The position numbers and the translations under genes are program-made. Source: an uncultured Veillonella sp. (GTDB lineage: Bacteria > Bacillota > Negativicutes > Veillonellales > Veillonellaceae). Taken from it: a DNA stretch of 64,000 nt. The notes beneath the pieces are model-generated. The model saw nothing but the letters and a program-made list of their open reading frames with translations, made no database searches and had not been told where the DNA came from. Positions 44,955-53,853 of this stretch are shown piece by piece (position 1 is the stretch's first letter; each line of letters starts with the position of its first letter). The stretch lies in the NCBI GenBank assembly GCA_900538355.1, contig UPXS01000005.1:71130-135129 (forward strand), in the 5' to 3' direction.

Positions 44955-45893
44955 CTATTTCGAATAGGTATGAACAATGATAGTGTTTGAAATATATCTA
45001 AAGTTAATCGTTGCACCTAATGGCAGTGTTTGATGCGGCGTTCCATGCCCTGTAGGCACATAGCATACAAAGGGTTCTGGTAATTCAGGATTCCTATTGT
45101 CCTCCATGTAGCGCAATGCTTCATAGCCTAAATCGTAATCACGTTCATCTTCGTCACCTTCACAGTCTGTAAAAGTACCAATAACTAAACCTTTTATACG
45201 ACTCAACAGCCCATTTAAGCGCCACTGTTGTAACATACGATCTAGCTTGTACGGCGCTTCCCCTACATCTTCAATGAATAGTAAGGTATCCTCCCAAGAT
45301 TCATCCTCTAAAAAATAAGGCGTTCCACACAACATTGATAACATCGTCATATTGCCGCCCCGTAAAATCCCTTCCCCTAGCTCAGTACCAATGGCACCAC
45401 GCGGCGGTTCAGGTAATGGTTCTATAACTTGTAATTTACCTTCTACAGCTACAAACAATGCATCTATGTCTGCCTTACGTTCTTCTTTAAAGTCGACGCC
45501 CATCGGCCCGTGATACGTAATAAGTCTACTATATCGATTAATAGCCATGTGAAGAGCCGTACAGTCGCTATACCCTATAAAAGCCTTACGATGTTTACGA
45601 ATTGCTTTATAGTCTAATAAGTCTAGATAACGCATCGTTCCGTAACCACCGCGCAAGGCTAGCACCGCATCACAAGGTGCGGTGGTCATCATATATTGAA
45701 ACTCTTGGGCTTGCTCCTCAGCTGTACCACCATAAAGACCTTTACGATGTGCACTTTCACCAAAAAGCACATGATAGCCCCTCGTATTACAAATCTCTTC
45801 TATTCTATGTAAATCTTCATCGCTTGCACTAGCAGGAGCCATAATACCTATGGTCATGCCCGGTGCTAAACGCTTTGGTTCAATCCAGTTCAT
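44955..45893 (-). CDS. ldcA: LD-carboxypeptidase (S66 family)
   Basis: Cytoplasmic serine peptidase that removes the terminal D-Ala from murein tetrapeptides during wall recycling. The product from the ATG at 45893 (GAGG upstream) is 312 residues with IGIMAPAS at the start, ALRGGYGTMRYLDLLDY, the nucleophile Ser in IGYSDCTALH, YHGPMG, LLFIEDVGEAPYKLDRML (catalytic Glu) and the His in YVPTGHGTPHQTLPLGA. S66 also includes MccF-like immunity peptidases, an alternative. Its place after the opp operon fits imported wall peptides as substrates. Confidence 0.9.
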   Translation of the reverse strand: MNWIEPKRLAPGMTIGIMAPASASDEDLHRIEEICNTRGYHVLFGESAHRKGLYGGTAEEQAQEFQYMMTTAPCDAVLALRGGYGTMRYLDLLDYKAIRKHRKAFIGYSDCTALHMAINRYSRLITYHGPMGVDFKEERKADIDALFVAVEGKLQVIEPLPEPPRGAIGTELGEGILRGGNMTMLSMLCGTPYFLEDESWEDTLLFIEDVGEAPYKLDRMLQQWRLNGLLSRIKGLVIGTFTDCEGDEDERDYDLGYEALRYMEDNRNPELPEPFVCYVPTGHGTPHQTLPLGATINFRYISNTIIVHTYSK

Positions 45894-45911
45894 ATATCCT
45901 CGTAAAATATA

Positions 45912-45940
45912 ACAAAAGACGTACACAATGTGTACGTCTT
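45912..45940 (-). terminator. Terminator or attenuator between oppA and ldcA
   Basis: AAGACGTACAC and GTGTACGTCTT form an 11-bp perfect stem with a 3-base loop, followed on the minus strand by TTTTG. It lies nine bases past the oppA stop and just upstream of ldcA, so some readthrough may still reach ldcA. Confidence 0.8.
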
Positions 45941-45949
45941 AAGTGTATC

Positions 45950-47551
45950 TTATTTGTATGCTTTTTTAAAGTCAACAAGGCCTAATGTAGTCCAGAAATA
46001 ATTTTGAATACTTCCGTTTGTTACATATGGTTGTGTTGTAAAGTATAACGGCATTACTAGAGCTTCATCAAAAATCATCTTTTCTGCTTGATGCATCAAT
46101 GCATCGCGTTCAGCCCCATTTGGTGTTGTACGAATACGAGCGATTAACTCGTTATACTCTTCACTATGGTACTGACCGTCATTGTCTTCAGCAGAGAACA
46201 CCTCTAAGAAGTTTTGCGGATCACTGTAATCCGCAACCCAAGAAGCACGAGCTACTTGGTATTTACCAGCTTCGCGATCAGCTAAGAATACCTTTGTCTC
46301 TTGATTTTGTAATCGCACATCTGCACCAAATGCATTTACCCATGCATCCTGTACAGCTTCAGCAATCGCTTTATGTAATTCGCTTGTGTTATACAAAATC
46401 GTAATTGGAGGCAATGGATGATTCTTATCATAGCCAGCTTGTTTCAAGATTTCTTTCGCTTGCTCTACATCTTCGTAAACGAGATAGCTACCAGCTTCAC
46501 GGAAGTCTTCACGACCGTTGCTTTCAAGCATACCGTATGGAACAAATGCATAAGCAGCCTCTTTACCTCCACGAACAATATTGTTAACGATATTAGCACG
46601 GTTGATAACCATGGAGAATGCTTTACGTACTTCAGGGTCTGTGAAAGGTTCTGCTTTCACATTAAATACGTAATAATAGTTACCAAGCATAGGTCCAATA
46701 TGTAATAGACCAGCCTCTTCTAAGCGTTTTTGATCCGCTACAGGAGGCTCAACAGTCATATCTGCTTCGCCACCTTCAACCAATGTAAGGCGTGTGCTTT
46801 GGGATTCACTGATAGGCCAATTCATCTTCTCTGTTTTCACAGAATCCGCATCCCAGTAATCTGGATTCTTAATGAAATCCATTTCCCCATTATGTTTCCA
46901 AGATAATAAGCGGTATGGACCATTAGACACGAATGTATCTGCATTAGCAGCCCAGTTTTCATGAGCTTCTACAGCCTTTTGACTTACTGGATAGTAACTA
47001 TGAGATGCTAATAATTTTAAGAAATAAGCTGTTGGATTTTCTAAGGTAACCACCAATGTATCATCATCGATGGCCTTAACACCAACGTCTTCAGCTTTGG
47101 CATCACCATTATTAAAGGCTTCGCCATTTTTTAATACATATAACATATATGCATTGTCCGCATGGACTTCAGGGTCTAATACGCGTTTCCAAGCGTATTC
47201 AAAATCATGAGCCGTCAAAGGCTCTCCATTGGACCATTTTAAATCTGGTCGCAAATGGAAGGTATACTCGCGACCATCATCAGAAATATCCCAGCTTTTA
47301 GCAAGTGCTGCCTCTGGTTCACTTTCATCATTTAAACGAACTAAACCGTCAAATAATTGGAGTTGAACCGTTGCCTCCGGAGAGGTAGTAGACTTTGCTG
47401 GATCCAATGTGGATGGTTCCTGCTCAATAACATATCGGATTGTATGCTCATCAATTGGTTGTTCCCCGCGAGGATAACCAAATACAAACAAGAGCACACT
47501 CACCCCAAGAGCAAGGACCATGAGTTTTAACAAATTTCGTTTATCCATCAT
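45950..47551 (-). CDS. oppA: Peptide ABC transporter substrate-binding protein (OppA/DppA family)
   Basis: SBP_bac_5 family binding protein for oligopeptides. The 533-residue product has the family motifs EPSTLDPAKSTTSPEATVQLQLFDGL, YTFHLRPDLKWSNGEPLTAHDFEYAWKRVLDPE (both inspected as segments) and VRKAFSMVINRANIVNNI. The N-terminus is one hydrophobic segment (LLKLMVLALGVSVLLFVFGY) with neither a lipobox Cys nor an AxA cleavage site, so it may stay membrane-anchored. It overlaps the hydrolase gene by four bases and is the last of the opp genes. Confidence 0.93.
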   Translation of the reverse strand: MMDKRNLLKLMVLALGVSVLLFVFGYPRGEQPIDEHTIRYVIEQEPSTLDPAKSTTSPEATVQLQLFDGLVRLNDESEPEAALAKSWDISDDGREYTFHLRPDLKWSNGEPLTAHDFEYAWKRVLDPEVHADNAYMLYVLKNGEAFNNGDAKAEDVGVKAIDDDTLVVTLENPTAYFLKLLASHSYYPVSQKAVEAHENWAANADTFVSNGPYRLLSWKHNGEMDFIKNPDYWDADSVKTEKMNWPISESQSTRLTLVEGGEADMTVEPPVADQKRLEEAGLLHIGPMLGNYYYVFNVKAEPFTDPEVRKAFSMVINRANIVNNIVRGGKEAAYAFVPYGMLESNGREDFREAGSYLVYEDVEQAKEILKQAGYDKNHPLPPITILYNTSELHKAIAEAVQDAWVNAFGADVRLQNQETKVFLADREAGKYQVARASWVADYSDPQNFLEVFSAEDNDGQYHSEEYNELIARIRTTPNGAERDALMHQAEKMIFDEALVMPLYFTTQPYVTNGSIQNYFWTTLGLVDFKKAYK

Positions 47552-48366
47552 GGCAATGCTTCCTCTACAAATTCTTTCATGATACGCCCTACTCGAGCGC
47601 CTAACTCTTTACCTCGGTCATTATCAATATCGCTCATCAAAAGGATAAAGCAAAAATGACCTCTAAACGTTTCCAATATGCCCCCATCATGCTCTACGCG
47701 ATTAAGGGATCCTGTTTTATGGTGAAAGCGTACATCTTCCCCCCAATAAAATGGCAAAATATCACGGAATTGTTGGCGACCTAAAATGTTCCACATTTCT
47801 CGGCCATAAAAATCTCTATCGCGACATTCAAAAATGTGTTTATAGAGACGAGCTAACGCCATAGCAGTCATACGATTATCACGACCTTCGGCAAGAGCTT
47901 CAAAGTCCATCATCATGCGATTTAGTTCAATCTCATCTACACCTAGCTGTTCTGCGCGAGCATTGATATTTTCCATTCCAAGAACTGTAATGAGCAAATT
48001 TGTCGCAATATTATCGCTAAGAACCATCATAAGACGGCACAACTCAAGATACGTAAAGCTATGCTTTGCAACTAATTCTTGTAAAGCACCACCACCTTCA
48101 ACACGAGGTGTTCTAGATAGTGGGACTGTGTCATTAAGGTCTAACTGTTCAGTACGAGCTAAATGGAACACATACTCCATGATGAGTACCTTTATCAAAC
48201 TTGCACTAGAATGTACCGTATCTTCCCCTTTAGAAGCGATAATAGTCGGTTCCTCTTCATCGTCAAATTGTAGTACTGCATAGGATATATTCCCTTTTGG
48301 TGCTAATTCTTTGATAACTGTATCCAGTTGATGCTCTAAGGACTTGCCAACAAGTAACTTTTCCAT
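47548..48366 (-). CDS. Beta-lactamase-fold serine hydrolase (class A-like) without signal peptide
   Basis: The 272-residue product has the full class A beta-lactamase set of motifs: Ser56-x-x-Lys59 (SLIK), Ser117-Asp118-Asn119, an Omega-loop-like segment (DFEALAEGRDN) and Lys217-Thr218-Gly219. It begins MEKLLVGKSL with no signal peptide or membrane anchor, so it appears cytoplasmic, unlike true beta-lactamases. It lies between oppF and oppA, overlapping oppA by four bases. A peptidase or esterase acting on imported peptides is a reasonable guess; antibiotic resistance cannot be claimed. Confidence 0.85.
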   Translation of the reverse strand: MEKLLVGKSLEHQLDTVIKELAPKGNISYAVLQFDDEEEPTIIASKGEDTVHSSASLIKVLIMEYVFHLARTEQLDLNDTVPLSRTPRVEGGGALQELVAKHSFTYLELCRLMMVLSDNIATNLLITVLGMENINARAEQLGVDEIELNRMMMDFEALAEGRDNRMTAMALARLYKHIFECRDRDFYGREMWNILGRQQFRDILPFYWGEDVRFHHKTGSLNRVEHDGGILETFRGHFCFILLMSDIDNDRGKELGARVGRIMKEFVEEALP

Positions 48367-48378
48367 ACTATTCTCCCA

Positions 48379-49326
48379 TTATATGTGCCAGCATGCGATG
48401 CGGCGATCTGCCCAATCACGAAGAGGTGGACGTTCTGTAAAGCAACGACCCTCTGCTTCTGGACATCGACCACTAAACAAACAACCCTTCGGTGGATCTA
48501 GTGGATTTGGTGGGTCCCCTTTAAGAGGTGCTCCAATTGGAGCATGTGGTATAACAGGACCATTTAAGGCCGTCAATGCACGAGTGTAAGGATGTTGTGG
48601 GAATTCGTATAAATCCAATGCTGGACCTTCTTCCATAACAGCCCCTAAATACATAACTACCATGCGATGACTGATGTAGCGCACCATGTTTAAATCATGA
48701 GAAATAAAGAGGTACGAAATACCATGTTGTTCTTGTAATCGTTCAAGCAATGTCATAATTTGTACTTGAATCGATACATCGAGTGCTGAAATCGGTTCAT
48801 CACAGATGATACACTGCGGCTGCATAATAAGAGCCCGTGCAATACCGATACGTTGACGTTGACCACCAGACAATTCATGAGCATAACGCTCACCAAAGGA
48901 CATGTTCAAACCAACTTGATCAAGCACTTCTTTTACGCGAATAACGCGATCACGAGGCGTATACTTTGGATCCAGCTCCAAAGGTTCTTCTAGAATCGCA
49001 TTAACCGTAAGGCGCGGATTAAGTGATGCATAAGGGTTTTGGAACACCATTTGCATCACAGGATGAACGGCTTTTCGATCCACGTAGGGATCAATTTGGC
49101 GCCCATTCATATAAATAGAACCTGATGTAGCTTGATGCAAGCCCATCAACGTGTAGCCAAATGTGGATTTACCACAACCTGACTCACCTACGATACCGAG
49201 GGTTTCCCCTGGCGATTGATATAGGCTCACGCCTTGTACAGCGTGTACCGTGTGTTTTGGCTTAAATAAGCCCCCTGACAGAGTGAACTCTTTAACGAGA
49301 TTGTCAGTTTCCCATACGTAACTCAT
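48379..49326 (-). CDS. oppF: Oligopeptide ABC transporter ATP-binding protein OppF
   Basis: ATPase subunit of the peptide importer, 315 residues. Walker A GESGCGKST, Q-loop MVFQNPYASLNPRLTV, signature LSGGQRQRIGIARAL, Walker B CIICDEPISALD, and the C-terminal oligopeptide-transporter extension with the Cys cluster (CLFSGRCPEAEGRCF, IACWH), a probable Fe-S or zinc site common to OppD/OppF. It overlaps oppD by one base. Confidence 0.95.
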   Translation of the reverse strand: MSYVWETDNLVKEFTLSGGLFKPKHTVHAVQGVSLYQSPGETLGIVGESGCGKSTFGYTLMGLHQATSGSIYMNGRQIDPYVDRKAVHPVMQMVFQNPYASLNPRLTVNAILEEPLELDPKYTPRDRVIRVKEVLDQVGLNMSFGERYAHELSGGQRQRIGIARALIMQPQCIICDEPISALDVSIQVQIMTLLERLQEQHGISYLFISHDLNMVRYISHRMVVMYLGAVMEEGPALDLYEFPQHPYTRALTALNGPVIPHAPIGAPLKGDPPNPLDPPKGCLFSGRCPEAEGRCFTERPPLRDWADRRIACWHI

Positions 49327-50306
49327 TAAAGTCCCTCCAACTTAGCTAACCAACATGTAAATTGGTGACCTTCACCAACATTTGTAACCATAGGAATACG
49401 ATTACCACAGATACGCATAGCCCACTTACACCGTGGATTAAACGCACAACCTCGTGGTAGATCAAACAGATCTGGTGGTTGACCTTCAACGGCTTTTAAC
49501 TCACCATGCCATTTACCTTGTGGTAAAGCGAGTAACAAGCCCAATGTGTACGGATGACGAGGTTCATTAAAGATACCTTCTACCGTAGCAGATTCAACAC
49601 ATTTACCAGCGTACATAACCATAACACGGTCGCAAATTTGAGCAATAACGCGGAGGTTATGAGAAATAAAGATAATGCCAATACCAGCTTCTACAGCTAA
49701 TGTTTGCATAAGGCGCAAGATTTGAGCCTCTGTTGTAATATCTAGAGCTGTTGTCGGTTCATCACAAATCAAAATTTTTGGACGACCTGCGACAGCCATG
49801 GCGATACAAACGCGTTGGCGCATACCACCACTCAACTCATGAGGATATTGAGATAATCGTCTTTCCGGTGTTGAAAGGCCCATCTTCTTTAATAAGTCGA
49901 TGGCGATAGCTCGTTCATCATAATCCTCACCATATGCATTGGTACGATGGATAACCTCATACATTTGTTCCCCAATCGTCATGATTGGATTCAAAGATGT
50001 CATAGGGTCTTGGAATACCATGGCAACAGTAGTACCGCGGAGTTCATTCCAGTCATCTTCAGTAAATTCAAGGCAATCATTGCCATCAATCATAAATGTA
50101 TCGGCTTTGATTTTTGTTTTGCCATATGGTAGCAATCCCATTAAGGAATTAACTAGCACAGATTTACCACAGCCTGATTCACCAACAATACCTAAAATCT
50201 CACCTGGTTGTAAGGAGATATCTTGATTGCGAATAACCCGTAAAGGGCCTTGGAAGGTATCGATGGTAATGGATACATTGCGCACATCAACAATTGCGTT
50301 ATTCAT
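49326..50306 (-). CDS. oppD: Oligopeptide ABC transporter ATP-binding protein OppD
   Basis: Second ATPase subunit, 326 residues. Walker A GESGCGKSV, Q-loop MVFQDPMTSLNPIMTI, signature LSGGMRQRVCIAMAV, Walker B ILICDEPTTALD, and a C-terminal Cys-containing extension (GCAFNPRCKWAMRICG). The Walker A ends in Ser-Val, as usual in OppD. It overlaps oppC and oppF by one base each, so all four are translationally coupled. Confidence 0.95.
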   Translation of the reverse strand: MNNAIVDVRNVSITIDTFQGPLRVIRNQDISLQPGEILGIVGESGCGKSVLVNSLMGLLPYGKTKIKADTFMIDGNDCLEFTEDDWNELRGTTVAMVFQDPMTSLNPIMTIGEQMYEVIHRTNAYGEDYDERAIAIDLLKKMGLSTPERRLSQYPHELSGGMRQRVCIAMAVAGRPKILICDEPTTALDITTEAQILRLMQTLAVEAGIGIIFISHNLRVIAQICDRVMVMYAGKCVESATVEGIFNEPRHPYTLGLLLALPQGKWHGELKAVEGQPPDLFDLPRGCAFNPRCKWAMRICGNRIPMVTNVGEGHQFTCWLAKLEGL

Positions 50307-51205
50307 TATCTATCTCCTTCCTTAGGGTCTAACACATTACGTAAGCCATCGCCAAGGAATGCGAAACCAAGCATGGTAACACTAATGGCAACAGCAGGGA
50401 AAATCAATTGGAATGGATAGGAGCGCATGCTGCTAATCCCTTCAGAAGCGAGTACACCCCAGCTCGCCATAGGTGCATTAACACCTAAACCGATGAAGCT
50501 AAGGAATGCTTCTGTAAAAATAGCCTCTGGAATGGCCAATGTCAATGTAATGATGATTGGTCCCACGCAGTTTGGCAAAATATGACGCAATAAAATGCGA
50601 TATTTGGGAATACCCATCGCTTCAGCAGCAATGATGTATTCTTCATTTTTAACTTTCAAAATTTGGCTACGTACGATACGGGCCATATTGAGCCAGTACG
50701 CAATGCCCAATGCTACGAAAATAGACGTTAAACCAGGGCCAAGTACAACCATCAACAAAATTACATACAGTAAAAGTGGAATACCGTACAAAACATCTAC
50801 GATGCCCATCATGATGCGGTCAACCTTGCCACCAAGATAACCTGCAATACCACCATAGGTAACACCAATAACAAGATTGATAAACGCCGCTACAAAACCG
50901 ATAGTTAAGGAAATGCGAGCGCCGTACATAACGCGCGTATAAATATCGCGGCCCAATGTATCTGTGCCAAACCAATGACTAAAGCTCGGACTTTGGTTCG
51001 CATCGATTAGGGATTGGTCCGCATAGGTATACGGCGAAATTAGGGGTCCTAAAATTGCAAGTACAATCATCACTAAGATGATAGTAGCCCCTACTACAGC
51101 CAAGCGATTCACCTTAAATCTCGCCCATTTACTAGGACGTTTTATAAAGCTTGTAATTTCTTCTTGAGGAGTTCGTTCAATAGGTAAAAAATCTTCCTTA
51201 TTCAT
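50306..51205 (-). CDS. oppC: Oligopeptide ABC transporter permease OppC
   Basis: Permease subunit with about six membrane helices. From the ATG at 51205 (AGGAGG upstream) it is 299 residues, with the N-terminal OppC segment (WARFKVNRLAVVGATIILVM), the GTDTLGRDIYTRVMYGARISL motif and the EAA loop (EAMGIPKYRILLRHILPNCVGPI). Its start overlaps the oppB stop by eight bases. Confidence 0.95.
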   Translation of the reverse strand: MNKEDFLPIERTPQEEITSFIKRPSKWARFKVNRLAVVGATIILVMIVLAILGPLISPYTYADQSLIDANQSPSFSHWFGTDTLGRDIYTRVMYGARISLTIGFVAAFINLVIGVTYGGIAGYLGGKVDRIMMGIVDVLYGIPLLLYVILLMVVLGPGLTSIFVALGIAYWLNMARIVRSQILKVKNEEYIIAAEAMGIPKYRILLRHILPNCVGPIIITLTLAIPEAIFTEAFLSFIGLGVNAPMASWGVLASEGISSMRSYPFQLIFPAVAISVTMLGFAFLGDGLRNVLDPKEGDR

Positions 51206-52136
51206 CTGTCCCCTCCTCTGTCGTAACACGTGGATCAATTAACGGATAAATCATATCCACCAAAATATTAAGAAATACTACAAGCGCACTATAGAAAATC
51301 GTAATGCCCAGGATAACCGTATAGTCACGGTTATAAATGGAAGTTACGAAATACTGTCCAAGGCCCGGAATGGCAAAGATTGTTTCTACTATAAAGCTAC
51401 CTGTCAAAAGGCTAGCAGCCAACGGTCCCAAGTACGTAATAACTGGCAAAATAGCATTGCCTAATGCATGACGTGTCAAAATAGTCCAAGAGCCCAAGCC
51501 TTTGGCGCGAGCTGTACGGATATATTCTTGTTGGTACACATCAAGCAACCCACTGCGCGTTAAGCGTGCAATGAATGCCATAGGTTGTGCTGCTAGCGTC
51601 AACACTGGTAGAACCATATAAGATGGACCACGCCATAAGGCTACTGGGAACCATCCTAGTTCAAAGCCCACCACATAGACAAGAACGGCACCAATAATAA
51701 ATGTAGGCACGGAAATACCAATGGTAGATAATACGGTAACCGCATAATCAACGATACCATTAGGGCGCATAGCACTAATAGCACCCGCTGCAATACCACC
51801 TACTACAGCCACCATTAATGATAATAAACCAAGCTGCGCAGAAATTGGGAATGCATCACTGATAATATCGTTCACACTACGACCTTCATACTTATATGAT
51901 GGACCCAAATCGCCGGTAATAACACCACCTAAATAATCACCATACTGTTTCCATACAGGATCATCAAGATGGTACTTTGCTTCAATACTTGATTTCACCT
52001 GAGGTGGTAATTTCTTTTCACTTGTAAAAGGTCCCCCCGGTATTGCATGCATTAATGCAAACGTTACGGTAATGATGACCCATAAGATTATGATTGCGCC
52101 ACCTAGGCGTCGAAATACATACCTTGTCATTGTCAC
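51198..52136 (-). CDS. oppB: Oligopeptide ABC transporter permease OppB
   Basis: First gene of the peptide-uptake operon, 312 residues with about six membrane helices. It has the OppB/DppB N-terminus (YVFRRLGGAIIILWVIITVTFALMHAIPGGPF, spanning residues 5-36) and the EAA-type loop (YIRTARAKGLGSWTILTRHALGNAILPVI). It is divergent from pdxK; a TATAAT box lies upstream but with no convincing -35. Order B-C-D-F-hydrolase-A. Confidence 0.95.
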   Translation of the reverse strand: MTMTRYVFRRLGGAIIILWVIITVTFALMHAIPGGPFTSEKKLPPQVKSSIEAKYHLDDPVWKQYGDYLGGVITGDLGPSYKYEGRSVNDIISDAFPISAQLGLLSLMVAVVGGIAAGAISAMRPNGIVDYAVTVLSTIGISVPTFIIGAVLVYVVGFELGWFPVALWRGPSYMVLPVLTLAAQPMAFIARLTRSGLLDVYQQEYIRTARAKGLGSWTILTRHALGNAILPVITYLGPLAASLLTGSFIVETIFAIPGLGQYFVTSIYNRDYTVILGITIFYSALVVFLNILVDMIYPLIDPRVTTEEGTDE

Positions 52137-52209
52137 TATCCTCCATAAAAAGTCTATCTGTTTTATTATACTACATTATGAAGTTAATTTCATGAATAAC
52201 ATCATTACA

Positions 52210-52238
52210 TTTACAGAAAGCCCTACATAACGTACAAT
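52210..52238 (+). promoter_or_regulatory. Sigma-70-type promoter of the pdxK-DUF805 genes
   Basis: Plus-strand TTTACA and TACAAT with a 17-base spacer, about 30 bases before the start codon. Confidence 0.6.
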
Positions 52239-52266
52239 AAAATATATAAATATTTTGGAGGTGTCT

Positions 52267-53100
52267 ATGACAGCAGTACCTAGAGTCTTAACAATTCAAG
52301 ACATGAGCTCCATCGGCCGTTGTGCCCTAACCGTTATGATTCCAATCATCAGCGCCATGCGTTGCCAAGCGGTTCCATTGGCAACAGCTGTTTTGAGCAA
52401 CCATTTGGAATATCCACACTACGAGTTCGTAGATTTATCGGCACACATGAGAGATTTTATGGACTGCTGGGATAAAAACGAAATCGACTTTCACGCTATT
52501 GTAAGTGGTTTCTTGGCATCCCCAGAACAAATTCATCTCGTGGAAGAAGCCATCAATCGTTTCGGTAATAAGGGACAAATGATTATCGTCGATCCAGCTA
52601 TGGCAGATGATGGTCGCCTTTACTCTATCTATACACCTGATATGGTAGTGGCTATGCGTCAACTTGTTTCCAAAGCCCACATTGTAAAACCTAATTACAC
52701 AGAGGCTTGTTTCTTATTAGACATTCCATTCTCTACAGATCCTATTAGTGATGATGAATTACGAGATCGATGCAAGAGATTACATCAAATGGGTCCTGAT
52801 ATGGTTATCATGACTAGCGTGCCATCCGAAACACATGCGGTCATCGCCGTTTATGATGGCCCAACAGATTATTTAAAAACATATGATATTCCTCTTATTC
52901 CTGTGAAAGCTACAGGAACTGGGGATATCTTTACTGCTGTATTATCCGGTGCAGTAATGAGGGGATACTCACCGTATGATGCGGCAGAGCTGGCAATGAA
53001 CTTTACTACTAAAGCGATTCAAGCCACAGTAGATACTGTAAAATCTATGAAACAAGGTGTAGCATTTGAGCTAGTCTTGCCAGAATTAACTCAACTATAA
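52267..53100 (+). CDS. Pyridoxal/pyridoxamine kinase-family protein (PdxK/PdxY type)
   Basis: Ribokinase-fold kinase that phosphorylates B6 vitamers to feed PLP-enzymes such as the ornithine decarboxylase here. The 277-residue product from the ATG at 52267 (GGAGG five bases upstream) has IQDMSSIGRCALTVMIPIISAMRCQAVPLATAVLSNH at its N-terminus (residues 10-46, typical PdxY/PdxK), DPAMADDGRLYS, VKPNYTEACFLL and the anion hole GTGDIFTAVLSGA with the catalytic Asp. ThiD-like hydroxymethylpyrimidine kinase is a less likely alternative. Confidence 0.88.
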   Translation: MTAVPRVLTIQDMSSIGRCALTVMIPIISAMRCQAVPLATAVLSNHLEYPHYEFVDLSAHMRDFMDCWDKNEIDFHAIVSGFLASPEQIHLVEEAINRFGNKGQMIIVDPAMADDGRLYSIYTPDMVVAMRQLVSKAHIVKPNYTEACFLLDIPFSTDPISDDELRDRCKRLHQMGPDMVIMTSVPSETHAVIAVYDGPTDYLKTYDIPLIPVKATGTGDIFTAVLSGAVMRGYSPYDAAELAMNFTTKAIQATVDTVKSMKQGVAFELVLPELTQL

Positions 53101-53121
53101 GCTATAAATAAAGGGGAACTT

Positions 53122-53706
53122 ATGGATTTACTCTATGTTGTATTACGAACACTGCTCATATGTACTGTAGGTTTGCTCATCGCATTCCAAGGTCGACGTA
53201 TGGGCCTATCGATTTTTAATCTAACGGGACGATTAAATCGACTTCAATTTATCATATGTTTTATCGTACTAATGATTTTATTCCACATCGTTCATTACAT
53301 CGATGATCTATTCTTAGACTTTGTTGTATCCTTACCGGCATATTGGTTCACACGGGTCATCATATGGATTTTATTAGCAGCACTCTTCCCATTGTCCTGC
53401 ATCTTATTTGGCCGTCGTATTCACGATATCGGCTTTAATGCATGGGCTGGGATTCTCTGGTCAGTAATTATTATTTTCATCAATACTTACTCTGCTGTAT
53501 CTCCATTCAATTACTTGCTGGAACTTTTCGTATGGCTCATCGGCTTCCTCTTCTGGGTATTGCCGGGACAACCGGAACCAAACCAATACGGAAATCCTCC
53601 ATTTATGCCTGTAAATCGACCAACTTACGAGTCAATGCAACAGCCTAGATCTGAAACAGAACGAGAAATCAGAAAAACCGTTCGAAAACGTCGTAAAAAA
53701 CGTTAA
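53122..53706 (+). CDS. DUF805 membrane protein
   Basis: The 194-residue product has four or five membrane helices and the DUF805 pattern: an N-terminal helix, NLTGRLNRLQFIICFIVLMILF, then FGRRIHDIGFNAWAGILWSVI and a final helix ending LPGQPEPNQYGNPP. The tail is basic (KTVRKRRKKR). The family has no known function. It follows pdxK by about 20 bases and ends at a terminator. Confidence 0.85.
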   Translation: MDLLYVVLRTLLICTVGLLIAFQGRRMGLSIFNLTGRLNRLQFIICFIVLMILFHIVHYIDDLFLDFVVSLPAYWFTRVIIWILLAALFPLSCILFGRRIHDIGFNAWAGILWSVIIIFINTYSAVSPFNYLLELFVWLIGFLFWVLPGQPEPNQYGNPPFMPVNRPTYESMQQPRSETEREIRKTVRKRRKKR

Positions 53707-53725
53707 AACATAAAACAAACATAAC

Positions 53726-53759
53726 AAAAAACGTATCTCTATTAAGAGATACGTTTTTT
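53726..53759. terminator. Intrinsic terminator after the DUF805 gene
   Basis: AAAAAACGTATCTCT-N4-AGAGATACGTTTTTT is a perfect hairpin with flanking A- and T-runs. It may also act for the convergent minus-strand gene. Confidence 0.92.
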
Positions 53760-53809
53760 ATTTATACCATAACATATGCTGTTATTTAATAATCAATGCC
53801 TAGTAATTT

Positions 53810-53853
53810 ATGAGTAGCATCAATTCAATTCATGAGCAGCATCAATTCAATTA
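53810..53853. repeat. 22-bp tandem duplication over the stop codon of the neighbouring gene
   Basis: Units 53810-53831 and 53832-53853 match at 20 of 22 positions. The minus-strand gene ends within the copies. Because 22 is not a multiple of three, the duplication changes the last codons. Confidence 0.75.

Noticed and set aside
47548..48366. Beta-lactam resistance gene
   Set aside because: The motifs fit the fold, but there is no signal peptide and the gene is embedded in a peptide-transport operon.
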